A stretch of 64,000 bases of DNA from Parascedosporium putredinis (taxonomy: Eukaryota > Ascomycota > Sordariomycetes > Microascales > Microascaceae): NCBI GenBank assembly GCA_949357655.1, contig CASHTG010000008.1, positions 558,001 to 622,000 of the forward strand, in the 5' to 3' direction. The translations under genes were made by a program, and so were the position numbers. Below the pieces are notes generated by a model, which worked only from the letters and a program-made list of their open reading frames with translations, had not been told where the DNA came from and did no database searches. This document shows, in pieces, positions 1-11,205 of this stretch (within the stretch, counting starts at the first letter, position 1; every line of letters begins with the position of its first letter).

Positions 1-153
1 CTCCCCGACACCGCTGGGAGGGAACGACAGGAGAAACCATGTGGACAAAAACCATAAACCAGAGACCATAAAGAACGCCATCCATTAATAGAAGCTAGGT
101 GAACCACTTGCACATAGGGCATGTTTTGGGCAAGGTTTCCCTTTCCCGAAACA

Positions 154-1562
154 TTACTGTGGGCTCTTGTTCACGCTAGAGCTATGGCCAGTGCTTTCCT
201 CTACCGGTGTCGTTCCCGATCCCCAACCCCACGGCATCCAGGAACCGCCACCACCTGGCGTGGTCGCGCTAGTTCGGTGCCGGAGGTTTGGATCTTCTTC
301 CGCAGCACTGTCGACATCGATCTTTTCGAAATCGACCTCGCTGCGGCTTTTGCTGAGGCCACTCCAGGAGCTGAGGCCGCTTGGGGGACGCTCATCAGGT
401 GGTGAGATATCTGTAGGAGACCTCGGTGCGTCGCCGGTCGCGCGGATAGTATCCTCCCGCTCAATCGTACGAGCCTCGCGGTCGAGCGCATTGAGAACCG
501 CGGTTAGCCGGTCCCTCTGTGCGGCAATAAAGTTGATCTTGTCTGCGCCTTGCAGGTTGGCAGGGATGAGGCTTCCAGAAGCACTTAGTCCGCGATCCGC
601 GGATGAAGTGGCAGAGGAGCCAGTGCCAGCCGTCATAGCTGTGGAGACAGCGGAGGCCAAGAAACCGTAAAAATCGGCACTTGTCGAAGCGGCCGCACCT
701 GCGACGCCAGGGCGGCTGATACCGGCTCCGGCCCAGCGCGCCGCGGGGACGCTGAAGCGGGATAGTAGGTTTTGCGTGTAGCTTTGGGCGTTTCCGGTTT
801 GGGAGGCGGCTGCCGGCGCAGGCTCCTCGGGAGGCATGCCCAGAACCTTAGTCTTGAGCAGTGCAATCGCCTGCTTCAGGTATGAGAGGCCTGCAGCCTT
901 GAGGCGCTCGTGAGTGCTGGCAATGAAGTCCTCGATCTTAGTCTCGTTCTGCTCGAGGTAGGGGTGGACGTAGGTCTGGTAAAGGATGCGAGCGCCTTGC
1001 GTCTGGGGAAGCACGAGGTAAAGTAGGAAGACAAGGCGGATGTAGGCGTAGAAAGGAACCCTATGGCGAGCGAACAAGAGAGTAAAGAAGTCAGCAAAAA
1101 CGAAACTGTCGTCGAACTGAGGGGTCGGCGCAGCACTCCAGGGCATGCACCATCTCCCCACTGTGAACAACGTCACGGGCAGCACGCGCGGGTGGCATGA
1201 AGGGACAAATCCTCACCAGAAAAGGAACCATTCAGTCCATGATTCCACCAGGAGAGCGCAGGCCAAAACGACCCAATACATGAGCCATGGCGTTAGTTCG
1301 GCAGGGTCGGAGGTCTTGAGGGCTTTGTATGACGCGAAGAGGGGAAAGAGAAACGATGCGATAGAACTACGGTGTCGCGCGCGGGTTAGTTTAGATTCCT
1401 CGCGGCCTCAGTCAGACCATCGGCCACGATAATAGAGCATTTCGATCTGTCTCCTAGGGTTTTGGGTCTTGCGACCCGTCGCTCACAAGGCAGGAGGGTG
1501 GGGAAATTGGTGTGCGGGGCTCCAGGCACTCACGATAGGAGCTTCGCAAAGATGTCAAACAT
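154..1562 (-). CDS. TB2/DP1/HVA22 (REEP/Yop1-like) ER membrane-shaping protein
   Basis: Three exons on the minus strand: 1534-1562, 1217-1366 and 154-1060, giving 361 residues with no frame problem. The start reads MFDIFAKLL and is spliced through GTGAGT to a hydrophobic exon. The second intron (1061-1216) separates EWFLFW from VPFYAYIRLVFLLYLVLP, the signature of the TB2/DP1/HVA22 domain. The hydrophobic hairpins at roughly residues 10-65 and 70-100 are followed by an amphipathic stretch (YVHPYLEQNETKIEDFI). A Ser/Pro/Gly-rich tail of about 200 residues follows, which is longer than in yeast Yop1 and more like the REEP1-4 branch. Family knowledge: these proteins insert hairpins in the ER membrane to stabilise tubules and interact with atlastin/Sey1-type GTPases. 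Codons upstream of residue 60 in a simple ORF reading are intron sequence. Family call is firm; the exact orthologue is not. Confidence 0.88.
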
Positions 1563-3797
1563 GGCTGCTTGGGTCGCCGCCTAATCACGGCAGAAGAAGC
1601 GCAGGTTGTGGCAGAAGGGGGTGAAAATGTGGATATATCCTCGTGAAAAGAAATTATATTTCTTGGGGCAGGTTCTAACTGAAGGAGCTCGAGGAAAATA
1701 GAAGATTGGGATCATGGAATAGGAATCGTTGGAAAGGAAGGAGCCCAAAGTACAAACGGTCAGAAGGAAAGGCGCGGGTCGCTCGGTGCACGAGGACAGG
1801 CGCAACGCCAGGCTTAAAGGGCCAGACCAGGCTCACCATTACGCCACGGGTACCTCACGCACAAGTCCACCCCCATCCACCAGGCCGGACCAGGCCAGGC
1901 CAGACCTCCGGCCGTTCAGTAGCGGGGTCCTAGCAACAAGGTAGCCGGCCAGCTACGATCCTCATAAAATTAATCGAGGTTTATGCTGATGCTGAGACAT
2001 GGCAGGCTCGCACCCGCACCCGACCTCGCAGGGCTTATCGCTTGGTGCCATGTGATGTGAGATAACAGACCAGGACTCCACCTCCCATACCCCCTCAAAC
2101 CAAGCTTGGACTGGCGTACCCCGCAGGTACCACATTTGGTGTCTCAGAACCAGTTGACGTCAGCGCCCGTCGCGCGAGGGAAGCAAAGGAAGGAAGGAGC
2201 CAGAGCGAAGCTGAGTGGCGAGGCGGCAGGATCGACAACAGCGAACCCAGAACGAAAGGCGAAAAGCGTGAAGCGTGAAGCTAGAGGCTTTTCGGGCCCG
2301 CATTCAGTAATGAGTCGCCAATCGACAAACTCTAAAGGCGTGAAAATGGTATTAAAATGGTAGAAGGAAATGTCCGATGCCGTCGTTTCTTACCGTCGCT
2401 CTAGACTTCGAGTTCCAGCACAGGTTCTCTACCCTTCGCTGGGGAGTCCCGTCGCCCCTATACCGCCGACGAGGACGACTCGGCGCTGGCCATTGCGGCA
2501 TCATCACCTGTTTCGATCCCACGGCGGCCTTTTCGGCCATGATTGTTACCCCCACACACCTCCTAATTTTGCTCTTTGTCTAACCAGATCCGACGGGTGA
2601 TGAGCTCTTTTTAGCTTCTATGCAGGTTCAGATGTCCGCGTGTGCCACACTGCTGCACACCGCCCGTGACTTTGCCGGTCTTGTCAGCAAAGGTTTGCCG
2701 ATTGTTTGTTGAGTTCTTCCCGCCTGTCTCTTTTCTGATGCGAGCTCATCGTCGGCCAACGTCGGGAAAGGCACGGGGTTTATAGATCGCCGGATTTAAA
2801 TGCTAGCAGAAATCAGAGAGATGCTAAACATATGTTACACTCGACTCTACTTTCTTCATATGAGAATTTTCCTCTTCCCCGGCTCCTTTGGCACTCATAT
2901 AGCAATATAGAGCTCTAGTCTCTTGAGCTTGGTCGCTCATTGATGTCCATTACTTTCTCCCCAGGGCCCCCGCGCCCGAGGCTATCACCTCCTTGCAATC
3001 ATATCTCCCCGATGACTAGGGCTATGGTAAGGGCGGCAAATCGAATGAATCACCAAAGGTTTGCTGCAAAAACAACCGCCAAAATGAAGTCAGGGTGGAG
3101 GAAGGTCCATGGCTTTGTGCCCTGGAACGACAGGGTACTCGAGCAGGCTCCTCCATGTCTCTAACAGTAGCAGCCCGACATATTCAAACCTACATGTAGC
3201 AACATACAGGTGGCTGGCCACAAGAGAAGAAGGGCGTGGGAGATTTGCGTTTGCCTGCCAAAGGCACACAAATCAAGACACGAGGCAAGATTCAAACGCG
3301 AATTGAGGGCCTGAGGACGTGGTGACCGCTTAGGCTCTCCCCAGGAGTGTACGGCGGGCTCGCAGGAGGTAAGTGGCGAGACTTTTAATATCTGACTCAA
3401 CTCCAGACACCCTGTGATCTCAAATCGGCTCCCTCGATTGCCCCCAGTTGTACCGATCTTGTAATTAAGTTTCACGAGAAAAAAAGACTGTAACGACCAA
3501 TGCGAACCAACCAGCCATCCATCTATCCTTGGGTATGCGCCCATCCAAAGATATACAATTCAGTGCTTGCATTGACTCCCCAGGCTGCGTCGAAGATGAA
3601 GTCAACATTGTGGTGGGAACTTTATCTCGTTCATCAGCAGTGCCTGCAAAACACCCACCACACATACAACCCATTCTAGGTACAAGATGCGAATGGTGCA
3701 AGGGGCCCAAAGAGACATGAAAAAAGAAACATTGGATTCAGAATGATCGATCAAGGCGTGTTTCGATGAAAGAAAGAGTAAAAAACGACAAAAAATG
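1563..3797. other. Intergenic, no gene seen
   Basis: Between the TB2/DP1 gene (its promoter side) and tRNA-Cys. Only short ORFs without family features are present. Around 1860-1930 there is a CAGGCCGGACCAGGCC-type GC-rich stretch. I see no coding signal. Confidence 0.5.
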
Positions 3798-3883
3798 AGG
3801 ACCGAGCGTGGATCGAACACGCGACCTAAGGATATTTAGCAGAGGAACTGCAATCCTTCGCTCTACCACTGAGCTATCTGTCC
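3798..3883 (-). tRNA. tRNA-Cys (GCA) with 14-nt intron
   Basis: Read on the minus strand it folds as acceptor GGACAGA/TCGGTCC, D arm GCTC...GAGC, anticodon stem AAGGA/TCCTT, T arm GCGTG-TTCGATC-CACGC. The anticodon loop starts TTGCAG, giving anticodon GCA (Cys). A 14-nt intron (TTCCTCTGCTAAAT) sits after position 37, and its CTGC can pair with the anticodon region, as usual for nuclear pre-tRNA introns. T runs on the minus strand just downstream (about 3781-3796) can end pol III transcription. The fifth acceptor pair is A-G, a mismatch. Confidence 0.78.
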
Positions 3884-4773
3884 TTTGAGGCTATTCGGAA
3901 ATCATCGTCTTGATTCCGAGCTAAGAATGTTACCCCACATGATCAGCCCCGCGCGCAAGGGCGGGGACTCGGTTCACGGAACACAGCGTACAGTACACAC
4001 ACGCAGAGAGAGAGGTGCTTTCCTTTCCTTTCTTTTCCCTCTCTTACAAGAAATTTGAAAATTTTCTCTCCACACTCAAGTGTCTTTGAAAACATTGGCC
4101 AATGCTCCATGGACCCGGGCAGTTTTGTTGACGGTGATTGATGAATGTGTGCACAGGAAAACCTATCATTGACACAGTCCCCGTGGAGCATTCAATGATT
4201 CTATTTTTGTCTCGTGGCTTCGGAATGGCCATTTCGGCTCCAGAAAGCCAGTACACATCCTCGAGTACAAGATAAATTGAGAATCCCACACCACAGCTTT
4301 CCCCATACGGACCCTGCTTTAATACCATTCCTTCGTCTTGCAGAGTGGCGGTCTTCATTCCGTGAGTAATATGTGCCCCTGGCCCGGTTAAATAACGTCG
4401 GATCACCATCACCTGGGAGCATAACACGGCTCGTATATTGCGAATTTGGAGAACTGGCCAGCAAAGCAGCTTTCTGGCTACTCGGATTTTGGAGCTCTAC
4501 AGTGAAAGAATACCACGTGTACGTGAAAGCTCTCTTTCACCTTTTGGTCCATGAAGGGAAAAGGGAGGGGCGAAAATCCATTAAAGCAAGACGCTTCGCC
4601 GCCCTCTTCTTCCAGAAGGAAGTTTCCTCCGGAACCTAAGTTGTAATTCTGTGCTGCGATCATTGGAATTGTGCTCTTCGTGTCTTGATTGTTCTCGCGT
4701 TTGTCTCTCGGTTTCTCTTACTAGAGTAGCACCCTCATTCTTTCTTTGGTGAATCTCCAGTGCAAGAGCAACA
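3884..4773. other. Intergenic, promoter side of the KDEL gene
   Basis: No gene seen. The region lies between the 5' end of tRNA-Cys and the KDEL-tailed protein. It contains pyrimidine-rich tracts (for example around 4015-4045). Confidence 0.45.
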
Positions 4774-5873
4774 ATGGCCAAATCCCAGCTACTCGTTTCC
4801 CTTCTTGCCGCGCTGGCTGCGGCGCCGCCGTCAAGCCAATGTGGTCATCTCAACCGTCGTCGACACTTTTAACTGGCAGGACCCTTTTGGTTCATACGAG
4901 ACGCCGCCCGGCTTCGAGGCGAAGTGCGAGTCCAAGAAGTCCTTCCGCGCGATGCAGCACCTCATCTCGGACCTCTCTCACGAGCCTCCCATGGGCTTGG
5001 CTCCTGGTCCGACGCAATCTTCTACTTTTTCGGTGGCCGCCCATACCCGGGAACATGGGACGGTGTGGACGACAAGGGCGAGAGCCGCGAGATCATGAGG
5101 ATGGAGTACACCGATGTGCCGGCTACCGTCAAGAAGTGGATCGAGGAGCAGAAGAAAATCGAGGATCCCGAGGCCCCTAGCAAGCACCTGTTTGCCGTTT
5201 ATGAGAAACCCCAGAAGGAGGGAGACAAGATCACGGGAACGGCTAAGCCTAGGCCAGATGGAACTGAGGCCGCCGACGAGGAGAAGGTTCTCATGTTCGC
5301 TGCCGGTGCGCTCTACGAGATTTTGCCTCTCTGGGTTGCCGATGGCAGTGACTGTCAAGGTAAGCCTTGATTCACCCGACTTTGCATACAAAACGGTACT
5401 TTTGCCATGGACGCATTGCTAACTAATCATCCCCTGTAGACGAGCTCCTCAACTTGGAGAACTACCAGGCGTGGCCTGAGGACAAGAAGATTGTGGCATG
5501 GCCGGTCGAGCATACTTGGCCCGACGACGAGAGCGGCAACCGCGAAATCGAGTTCACCGTCAAGGCCCAAATCCTCCACGAGACTGAGGAGGGCCGCGTC
5601 GCGCGTCTACAACGAGAGAAGGAGGCGGAGGAGGAGAGAATACGCCAGGAGGAAGAGGCGAAGAGGCTAGCAGAAGAAGAGGCCCAAAAGGCTGCTGAGG
5701 AGGCAGCTAAGGAGGCGGAGGAGGAGGGCACCAACGAGGAGGCTGTCACAAGCGAGAGCGAGGCTCCAGCCGTTGAAGAGGTGGTAGTGGAAAAGGTTGA
5801 GGAGCCAAGTGCCCCCGAGGCGGAGGCTGATTCCGCAAGCAAGACTGAGAGCTCGGAGAAGGACGAGTTGTAA
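4774..5873 (+). CDS. ER-lumenal protein with signal peptide and C-terminal KDEL, unknown family
   Basis: Two exons, 4774-5359 and 5440-5873, joined by a GTAAGC...CCTGTAG intron. About 340 residues. The start MAKSQLLVSLLAALAAA is a typical signal peptide and the last four residues are KDEL, the ER retrieval signal, so the protein should be ER-lumenal. The middle part (TVVDTFNWQDPFGSYETPP, then FYFFGGRPYPGTWDGVD and a VPATVKKWIEEQ segment) is not a domain I recognise. The tail from about residue 200 is a Glu/Ala-rich, probably helical charged region. Reading the body requires frame corrections: net two bases missing (or one extra) near 4828-4846, and one T missing at 5005 (LAP-WSDAIF). Without them the ORF stops at TAA near 4870. 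Given the same type of lesion in many neighbouring genes, sequence error is more likely than a pseudogene. Confidence 0.7.
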
Positions 5874-8204
5874 AGGTGACGCAGTTGGCCGGTTGAGAAC
5901 GGGCATTCCCTTTTTTGTCAAATCATCCTGGCGGAGTTTGGGTTCACTTGTACATCACTACAGACAGTAATTCGATCGAATTGGGTTTACATGCGAGAAG
6001 CGTACGGTACATGTGATTTCTTTTCTTTCATATAGTGGGACGTGATAAGGCTGGGCTGATCTTGACAGGCACGGGCAGGAGCCAAATATTCGCCGAGGGA
6101 AAAACTTGATATTGCCCCAGCATTGATCTCTATTGACATCTACTTCTACTCACATGCTAAGAAATATTGATCGTCTCTTATTCAAATACGAGAAAGGGCC
6201 TGCAATAGACCACTTATTGAGCATACCACCTCGCGGGGGCGAAAGAAGAAGAAAAAAATAGGAAGGGAAGGCCCCGTTCTGGTTTTGACTGGTCCCCGCT
6301 GGTCCCCGTGTCCTGGCGCATCTCGAAGCAAAGTGACTTGTCATCCAAAGATCCATTGATAGATGTTTGCGACTCGCTCAGCCGCCTACTAATCAGAAAA
6401 TACTAGAAAAAGGAGGGGTTCGAACGAACGGTCGTGCACGTGGATAACATGTTGTACTGATTCATTGATCGTTGATGAAGCTTTGGCGCAAGGGGCAGGC
6501 GCGAGGACATGCGTAGCCGTTACTTGATCAAGCAGCGTCGAGATGCGACAATGACGCAGAGGCGGGAAGTGGTGGGCTTGAAAGGGAAGGCGGGGGCGGG
6601 GAGGGGTTCCCCGGTCAGCACAGAAAGCAGAAAGAGCCAGCCAGGCCAGTGGGCCAGACCCGAGTCAGGCCAGGCAACCCGCCCCCAACGGACCATAGCA
6701 AGATAACGTTGGAAGGTGCGCTTCCGCCTCCCTAGTCTTCACTTCCGCGCACCAACTCGTGCTTTCATAGGCTTTTTGGTGAATGGATAGATAGATCCAT
6801 CTACCGAGCTTTTAGAAGGAATGCGCTCTCTTGATCCTACTTCTGCTACGACAGACTAGGCGCCAAGACTTTGGCTGTGCTGATGAGAGCATCAATCATA
6901 ATCTGGCCGCAGTTCTTTACCGCTGATCAGATCATTGATCGGTCAGCCTATAGCAATACGACATCGCTGTGTGTGCCGTTCCCTTTTGCGTGGGAGAGTG
7001 GGTTGAGAGGGGATAGCTACCGCATCTGGCGATTAACAATGGGGCCGTTAGGGAAAAAAGCCGAGGTCGAGAGCGGGTTTGACCGTGGTGGCAAGATTGC
7101 AGGGAAAGCAAGAACCGTCCGCGGTCGGCTTGACGGAGAACTACCAGAATAGAAAAAGAAACGACCAAGAAGAGCTGGGTTCCACAGCCAGGGGACTCGA
7201 CTAAACGGCTCGATTTTACTTTGCCGGCGTCGAAGTCCCATCCCCTACTGAATCTTTCGATATAGTGCCAAGCCCATGCCCGTCTGTCTTGCTCGACGCC
7301 AGCCTCCGTTCTCAACACCGACGTCGCTCAACGTACAAAAGCCAGGGGTCGAACAATCTCGTGTCCTGTCGGATCCCGCCGTCCTGCCTGCAACTATTAA
7401 ACCCACGACATCCCACATGTGGACTTTTCTGTCTGGAGAGATACACGCATAGCCACACGCCCACCTATCATCTTCCCTCGAACCTGTCCTACGCCGTTTC
7501 TCTCAGCCCAGGCCCAGGTCCGGTAGACAAAACCCTCTGCATAGCCCAATTTCTTCTGCCGGTGCATACCCAACGAATCGTCGCTTTCCCAGGGTGTCGT
7601 TGTACACGCCACACCCACGCCAGCCTACGAACCAGGATTAAGTTGACCTTCAACGGCGCCGAATCGGCATCGTCAGTCGGACCTGACAGCTCAAATCTTG
7701 TGCGCGCCACTGCGATCTCGCCCCTTGGGATTTTTGCAGATCAAATCCAACCTTGACGAAGCCCTCCTTGGGAAGCATTTCCTCCGGCCGGCGGTCTCCC
7801 CGTCCATCCCCCTCACCTACTTTTGCGTCCCCCTCCGCCCCCTGGACCTGTCGCTTGAATCGTGTAACGACTTGCTGGATTTCTTTTCCTCGTGATCCCA
7901 CTAGTCCGTGCATCGTCGTCGCTCTTGCAGCAAACCCCACGGACTCAAAGATTCGGACCCGCTCCCATCCGACACCCAGCTACAAACTGGATCGGGAACT
8001 CAACAATCGCTGCCGAATAGGAAACCCGGCCACCTCCATTGGGCAGCCAGCCACCTTGGGAAATCTCCAAGCCCTATTTACAGGCGATCTCTCCTCACCT
8101 TTTCTCGGTATTCACCGTGTTCTTCCCACCTTCCTTCCTTGATTTCTGGAACAAACCCCCCTTTTTTTTTTTTTCCTTTTCTCCAGATTTGTTTCTCTTT
8201 TAGG
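5874..8204. other. Intergenic, likely includes long 5' leader of the TANGO2 gene
   Basis: No convincing gene in 2.3 kb. The last part is pyrimidine-rich, with a T run at 8162-8174 and a CTCCAG at 8181-8186. It could hold an untranslated leader intron of the downstream gene. ORFs here have no recognisable features. Confidence 0.45.
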
Positions 8205-9413
8205 ATGTGCATCGTTTTCCTCACAACGGCGCATCCCGACTACGCCCTCATTGTCGTGGATAACAGGGACGAGTTTATCCTCCGCCCAACCAGCCGGCCA
8301 GAGTGGTGGCGGCACCCCAATGGACCCGAGGTTCTATCAGCCCGGGACCTCCAGCGCTCGGAAAAGGGCACCTGGATGGGCATCACCAAAGATGGCGTCT
8401 TCGCTGTCTTGACCAACTACCGCGAAACTGATGTCGATGATGCCGACCACCCTATCCATGCGATTCGCAGCCGTGGGGTATGGTCACCTACTGGTTAGGA
8501 ACCGGTGCCAAGGAGCCTGCCGCCGAGTCAATTCACCGCTTGGTCAAGGACGGCGGCGTAAAGGGTGTCGGTGGTTTCTCCATGGTCTGCGGCAAACTGA
8601 GGAAAAGTCTTAAGACGGAAGGCGGGAGGAACATCGACCCCATCGCCATTGTATCGAACCGCGCGAGTCACGTTGACCACGTTCCTTGGATAGGCCAAAC
8701 CCGTGGCGAAGTATGCGCTCTGAGCAACATCGGCTATGGTGATGTGGATAGCTGGCCCAAGCTCGAGGATGGCAAGCGGATGTTGGGAGAGGTCATCACC
8801 CAGGCGATCAAGGAGAATCTTAGCGAGGATCAGCTTGTGGACAAGTTGTTTGGCATTCTAGACGATGACAAGCTCCCTCGCTACGAGGGCATGAGCCTGA
8901 TGGACTATGTTAGCGAATTGAAACAGTCCATTTTTATTCCCGCCGTCGGTGATGAACCCCACCGCATAGAGATGGAAGAATCCATGGCACGTGGAAAGAC
9001 GGGCTGGCCGAGCGGAGACTCGCCCGCCGCCGAAGAGGCAGTCACCATTCCTTCGAATGGAACAAGCGACAGTGCTCCCAAGGTTGCGGATAACAACCTC
9101 GGCTTCGCTACCGGCATGTACGGCACGCAACGACAGACCATGATTCTGGTCGACTGGGACGGCCAGGTCACCTTCCGCGAGAGGGCTCTATATGACAGCC
9201 ACGGCAACCCGATCCCTCGTGGCCAGGCCGACGAAGTATTCCGGTTCAAGATCGAGGACTGGGACAACGACGACAGGTGACTATTGGGCTCGCCAATCTT
9301 GCCCCCGAAAGGGGAAATAAAACACTTTGACTGACGACTAGGGCAATAATTACCCCATCTTCTCTTGCAGGACCCAAGAGCCAGCCAAGTCGTCTATCCA
9401 GGCTCGTCTTTGA
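8205..9413 (+). CDS. TANGO2/NRDE-family protein
   Basis: It starts MCIVFLTTAHPDYALIVV-NRDE: the second-position Cys and the NRDE motif define the NRDE/TANGO2 family. The family is linked in animals to Golgi organisation and mitochondrial/haem or lipid handling; its chemistry is not settled. Exon 1 is 8205-9276 and exon 2 is 9371-9413, giving 371 residues. One G must be added in the GGGG run at 8475-8478 to join RSRG to GMVTYWLG. Motifs further on include GVCALSN-like GEVCALSN and a late NLGFATGMYGTQRQTMILV block, as in the family. If the intron 9277-9370 (GTGACT, CTGAC branch, TTGCAG) is not spliced, the protein ends at the TGA at 9278-9280. If it is spliced, the protein gains TQEPAKSSIQARL, ending in the PTS1-like tripeptide ARL. 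Confidence 0.88.
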
Positions 9414-10675
9414 ACGAATAACAACAAAAAAAGAAAGGACCACCTATTCCGTCCCCCAGCATCTCTGGGTCGACGTCGCATGCATGTATGAATGATGTTA
9501 GAAATGTGTCGGTATCTGCCCGGTGGGGCTGATAGACGGGTAATGGAGAAGGAATAGGGGCGGCGTCAAGGGGTATACTGGCGAAGTGAACCATTTGCAT
9601 TTTTACCTGCATTCGGTACATAGTTGGCACTAGACTCGGCGGTTTTCACGAGCATGAGAGATGTCCAAAATTACATGAGCAACCTCAACGTTGTTTTTCT
9701 TCCTACAACTTTCCTACGCAAAAGACTTGATCCTCTCCGTGATATATGGCCTCCGGGTCGCTGTGGAGAGGTGCGGATGCACTAGATCTATTAATGTTGA
9801 CATCAGTCGAGCCATTGATGGCACCCTCTTGGTAAAACCGTGCTAGCGACTTTTCCTTCTACGAGATTCATGCCATTCACTTGGCCGGTCACCAATATAT
9901 GGCTAGTTTGGAGATACCCGCCAGGTCATCCATTCCGATCACAGTCGTCAGCATGGTGCTGTCCGGATCTACTAAACAAGTCATCTCAAATCCTAAAGGC
10001 CGTGCTCGCGCCTTCTCCTTCGCAAGCCGGGCCTTGCCAGCCCCTTCCCCATCTCATGACATGGTAAATGTCGAGATGTTCCTTCTCCAATTGTTTGTTT
10101 CCACCACGTCATGTAGTAATATGTTCATTGGGCAACGATCATATTATTCACTATGGCTTTCCCTCTGTTGTTTCTTTCGACCTTTCCCCCATCTTTCCCC
10201 CTCTCGTGGTCACTCACCTCTATGAACTTTTCTCTTTGTGGCCACTCTCGGTCTAGTTTACTATCTCAACTGTCCCGTTTGTGCGAACTTGAAAACTACA
10301 CTCTTTCTTCTTTATACAAAGTAAGTGTCTCTTCAACAACTATGAGGCCTGCTAAGGCTAGATCATGTTGTCAAGTCACTAACTCTGCAACTTGATAGTG
10401 GTTCTGAGGCCTTCACACACTCTACGGATTGATTAAATCACTCTTTGTTTGACTGCCCAAGTTAACACCGCTTTAAACAAGTGTGGTATGTCTTACTCTT
10501 TTCTTTGTGCGTTGGACCTCTATCTAACACCCATCAGTACTTGGTTCATAGACCAGTCCCGACTCTAGTCCCGTCCGTCTTTCGGAGAACAAGAGCCCAG
10601 AACCGGGATCCCGATAGTGTAGTCGTACTGGAGAAGCGCCAATTCGCAGTCGACTCATTTTGTCTACCAGCTATT
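9414..10675. other. Intergenic, no gene seen
   Basis: A 1.3-kb stretch downstream of the TANGO2 gene, relatively AT-rich in its second half, with short ORFs lacking domain features. Confidence 0.4.
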
Positions 10676-11071
10676 ATGGATACTGGTTCAAGTTCCCGCC
10701 TTTCATTACTCGAAAATCGGCTCGACGGGCTGCACTCACTTTTCGATATACTGGCTGAGCTTCTCGTCGGCACGGCCACTGTGCTCTTGGAGACATTTAT
10801 AGCATCTGTTCTGATTGTATTCACTGCAACTAGAGGGCTTGTTGTGCTTCACGTAAAGGTCTTCTTCTCTCTGCTCGATCTCTGGGCTACTCCTTTGAGG
10901 CCGCTTCCCAGCATAGCGAAGGCCCTCACTTTAGACGTTTTCACGCTCCTTAGAAGTCGTGTTAGCGGGGCACTGTTCTCTAACAACCTTTTCCGTAAGG
11001 AGGGACCCGAAGTTATTGAGCCCTTGCCAGGCCCCGTCACTCAAGGGGAGCAAGACTCCAACAGTAACTGA
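10676..11071 (+). CDS. Doubtful hydrophobic hypothetical protein
   Basis: An uninterrupted frame of about 131 codons from the ATG at 10676. It encodes a polar start, then LLENRLDGLHSLFDILAELL followed by strongly hydrophobic stretches (ETFIASVLIVFTATRGLVVL, HVKVFFSLLDLW) and a polar end. No family is recognised. It could be a small membrane protein, an upstream exon of the next gene, or a chance ORF; codon composition gives no clear support. Confidence 0.25.
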   Translation: MDTGSSSRLSLLENRLDGLHSLFDILAELLVGTATVLLETFIASVLIVFTATRGLVVLHVKVFFSLLDLWATPLRPLPSIAKALTLDVFTLLRSRVSGALFSNNLFRKEGPEVIEPLPGPVTQGEQDSNSN

Positions 11072-11205
11072 TATTTACGGTTGGGTAGGGCGTCGCTATA
11101 TGCTTGGTTGGGTGAGTCAACTAGCCGTCTGCCTGGTATTGAAGAGCTTCTAACATGGCAACAGCGAGAGATGCTAGGTGCTTCTGGGTGACCACAATAG
11201 TAAAA

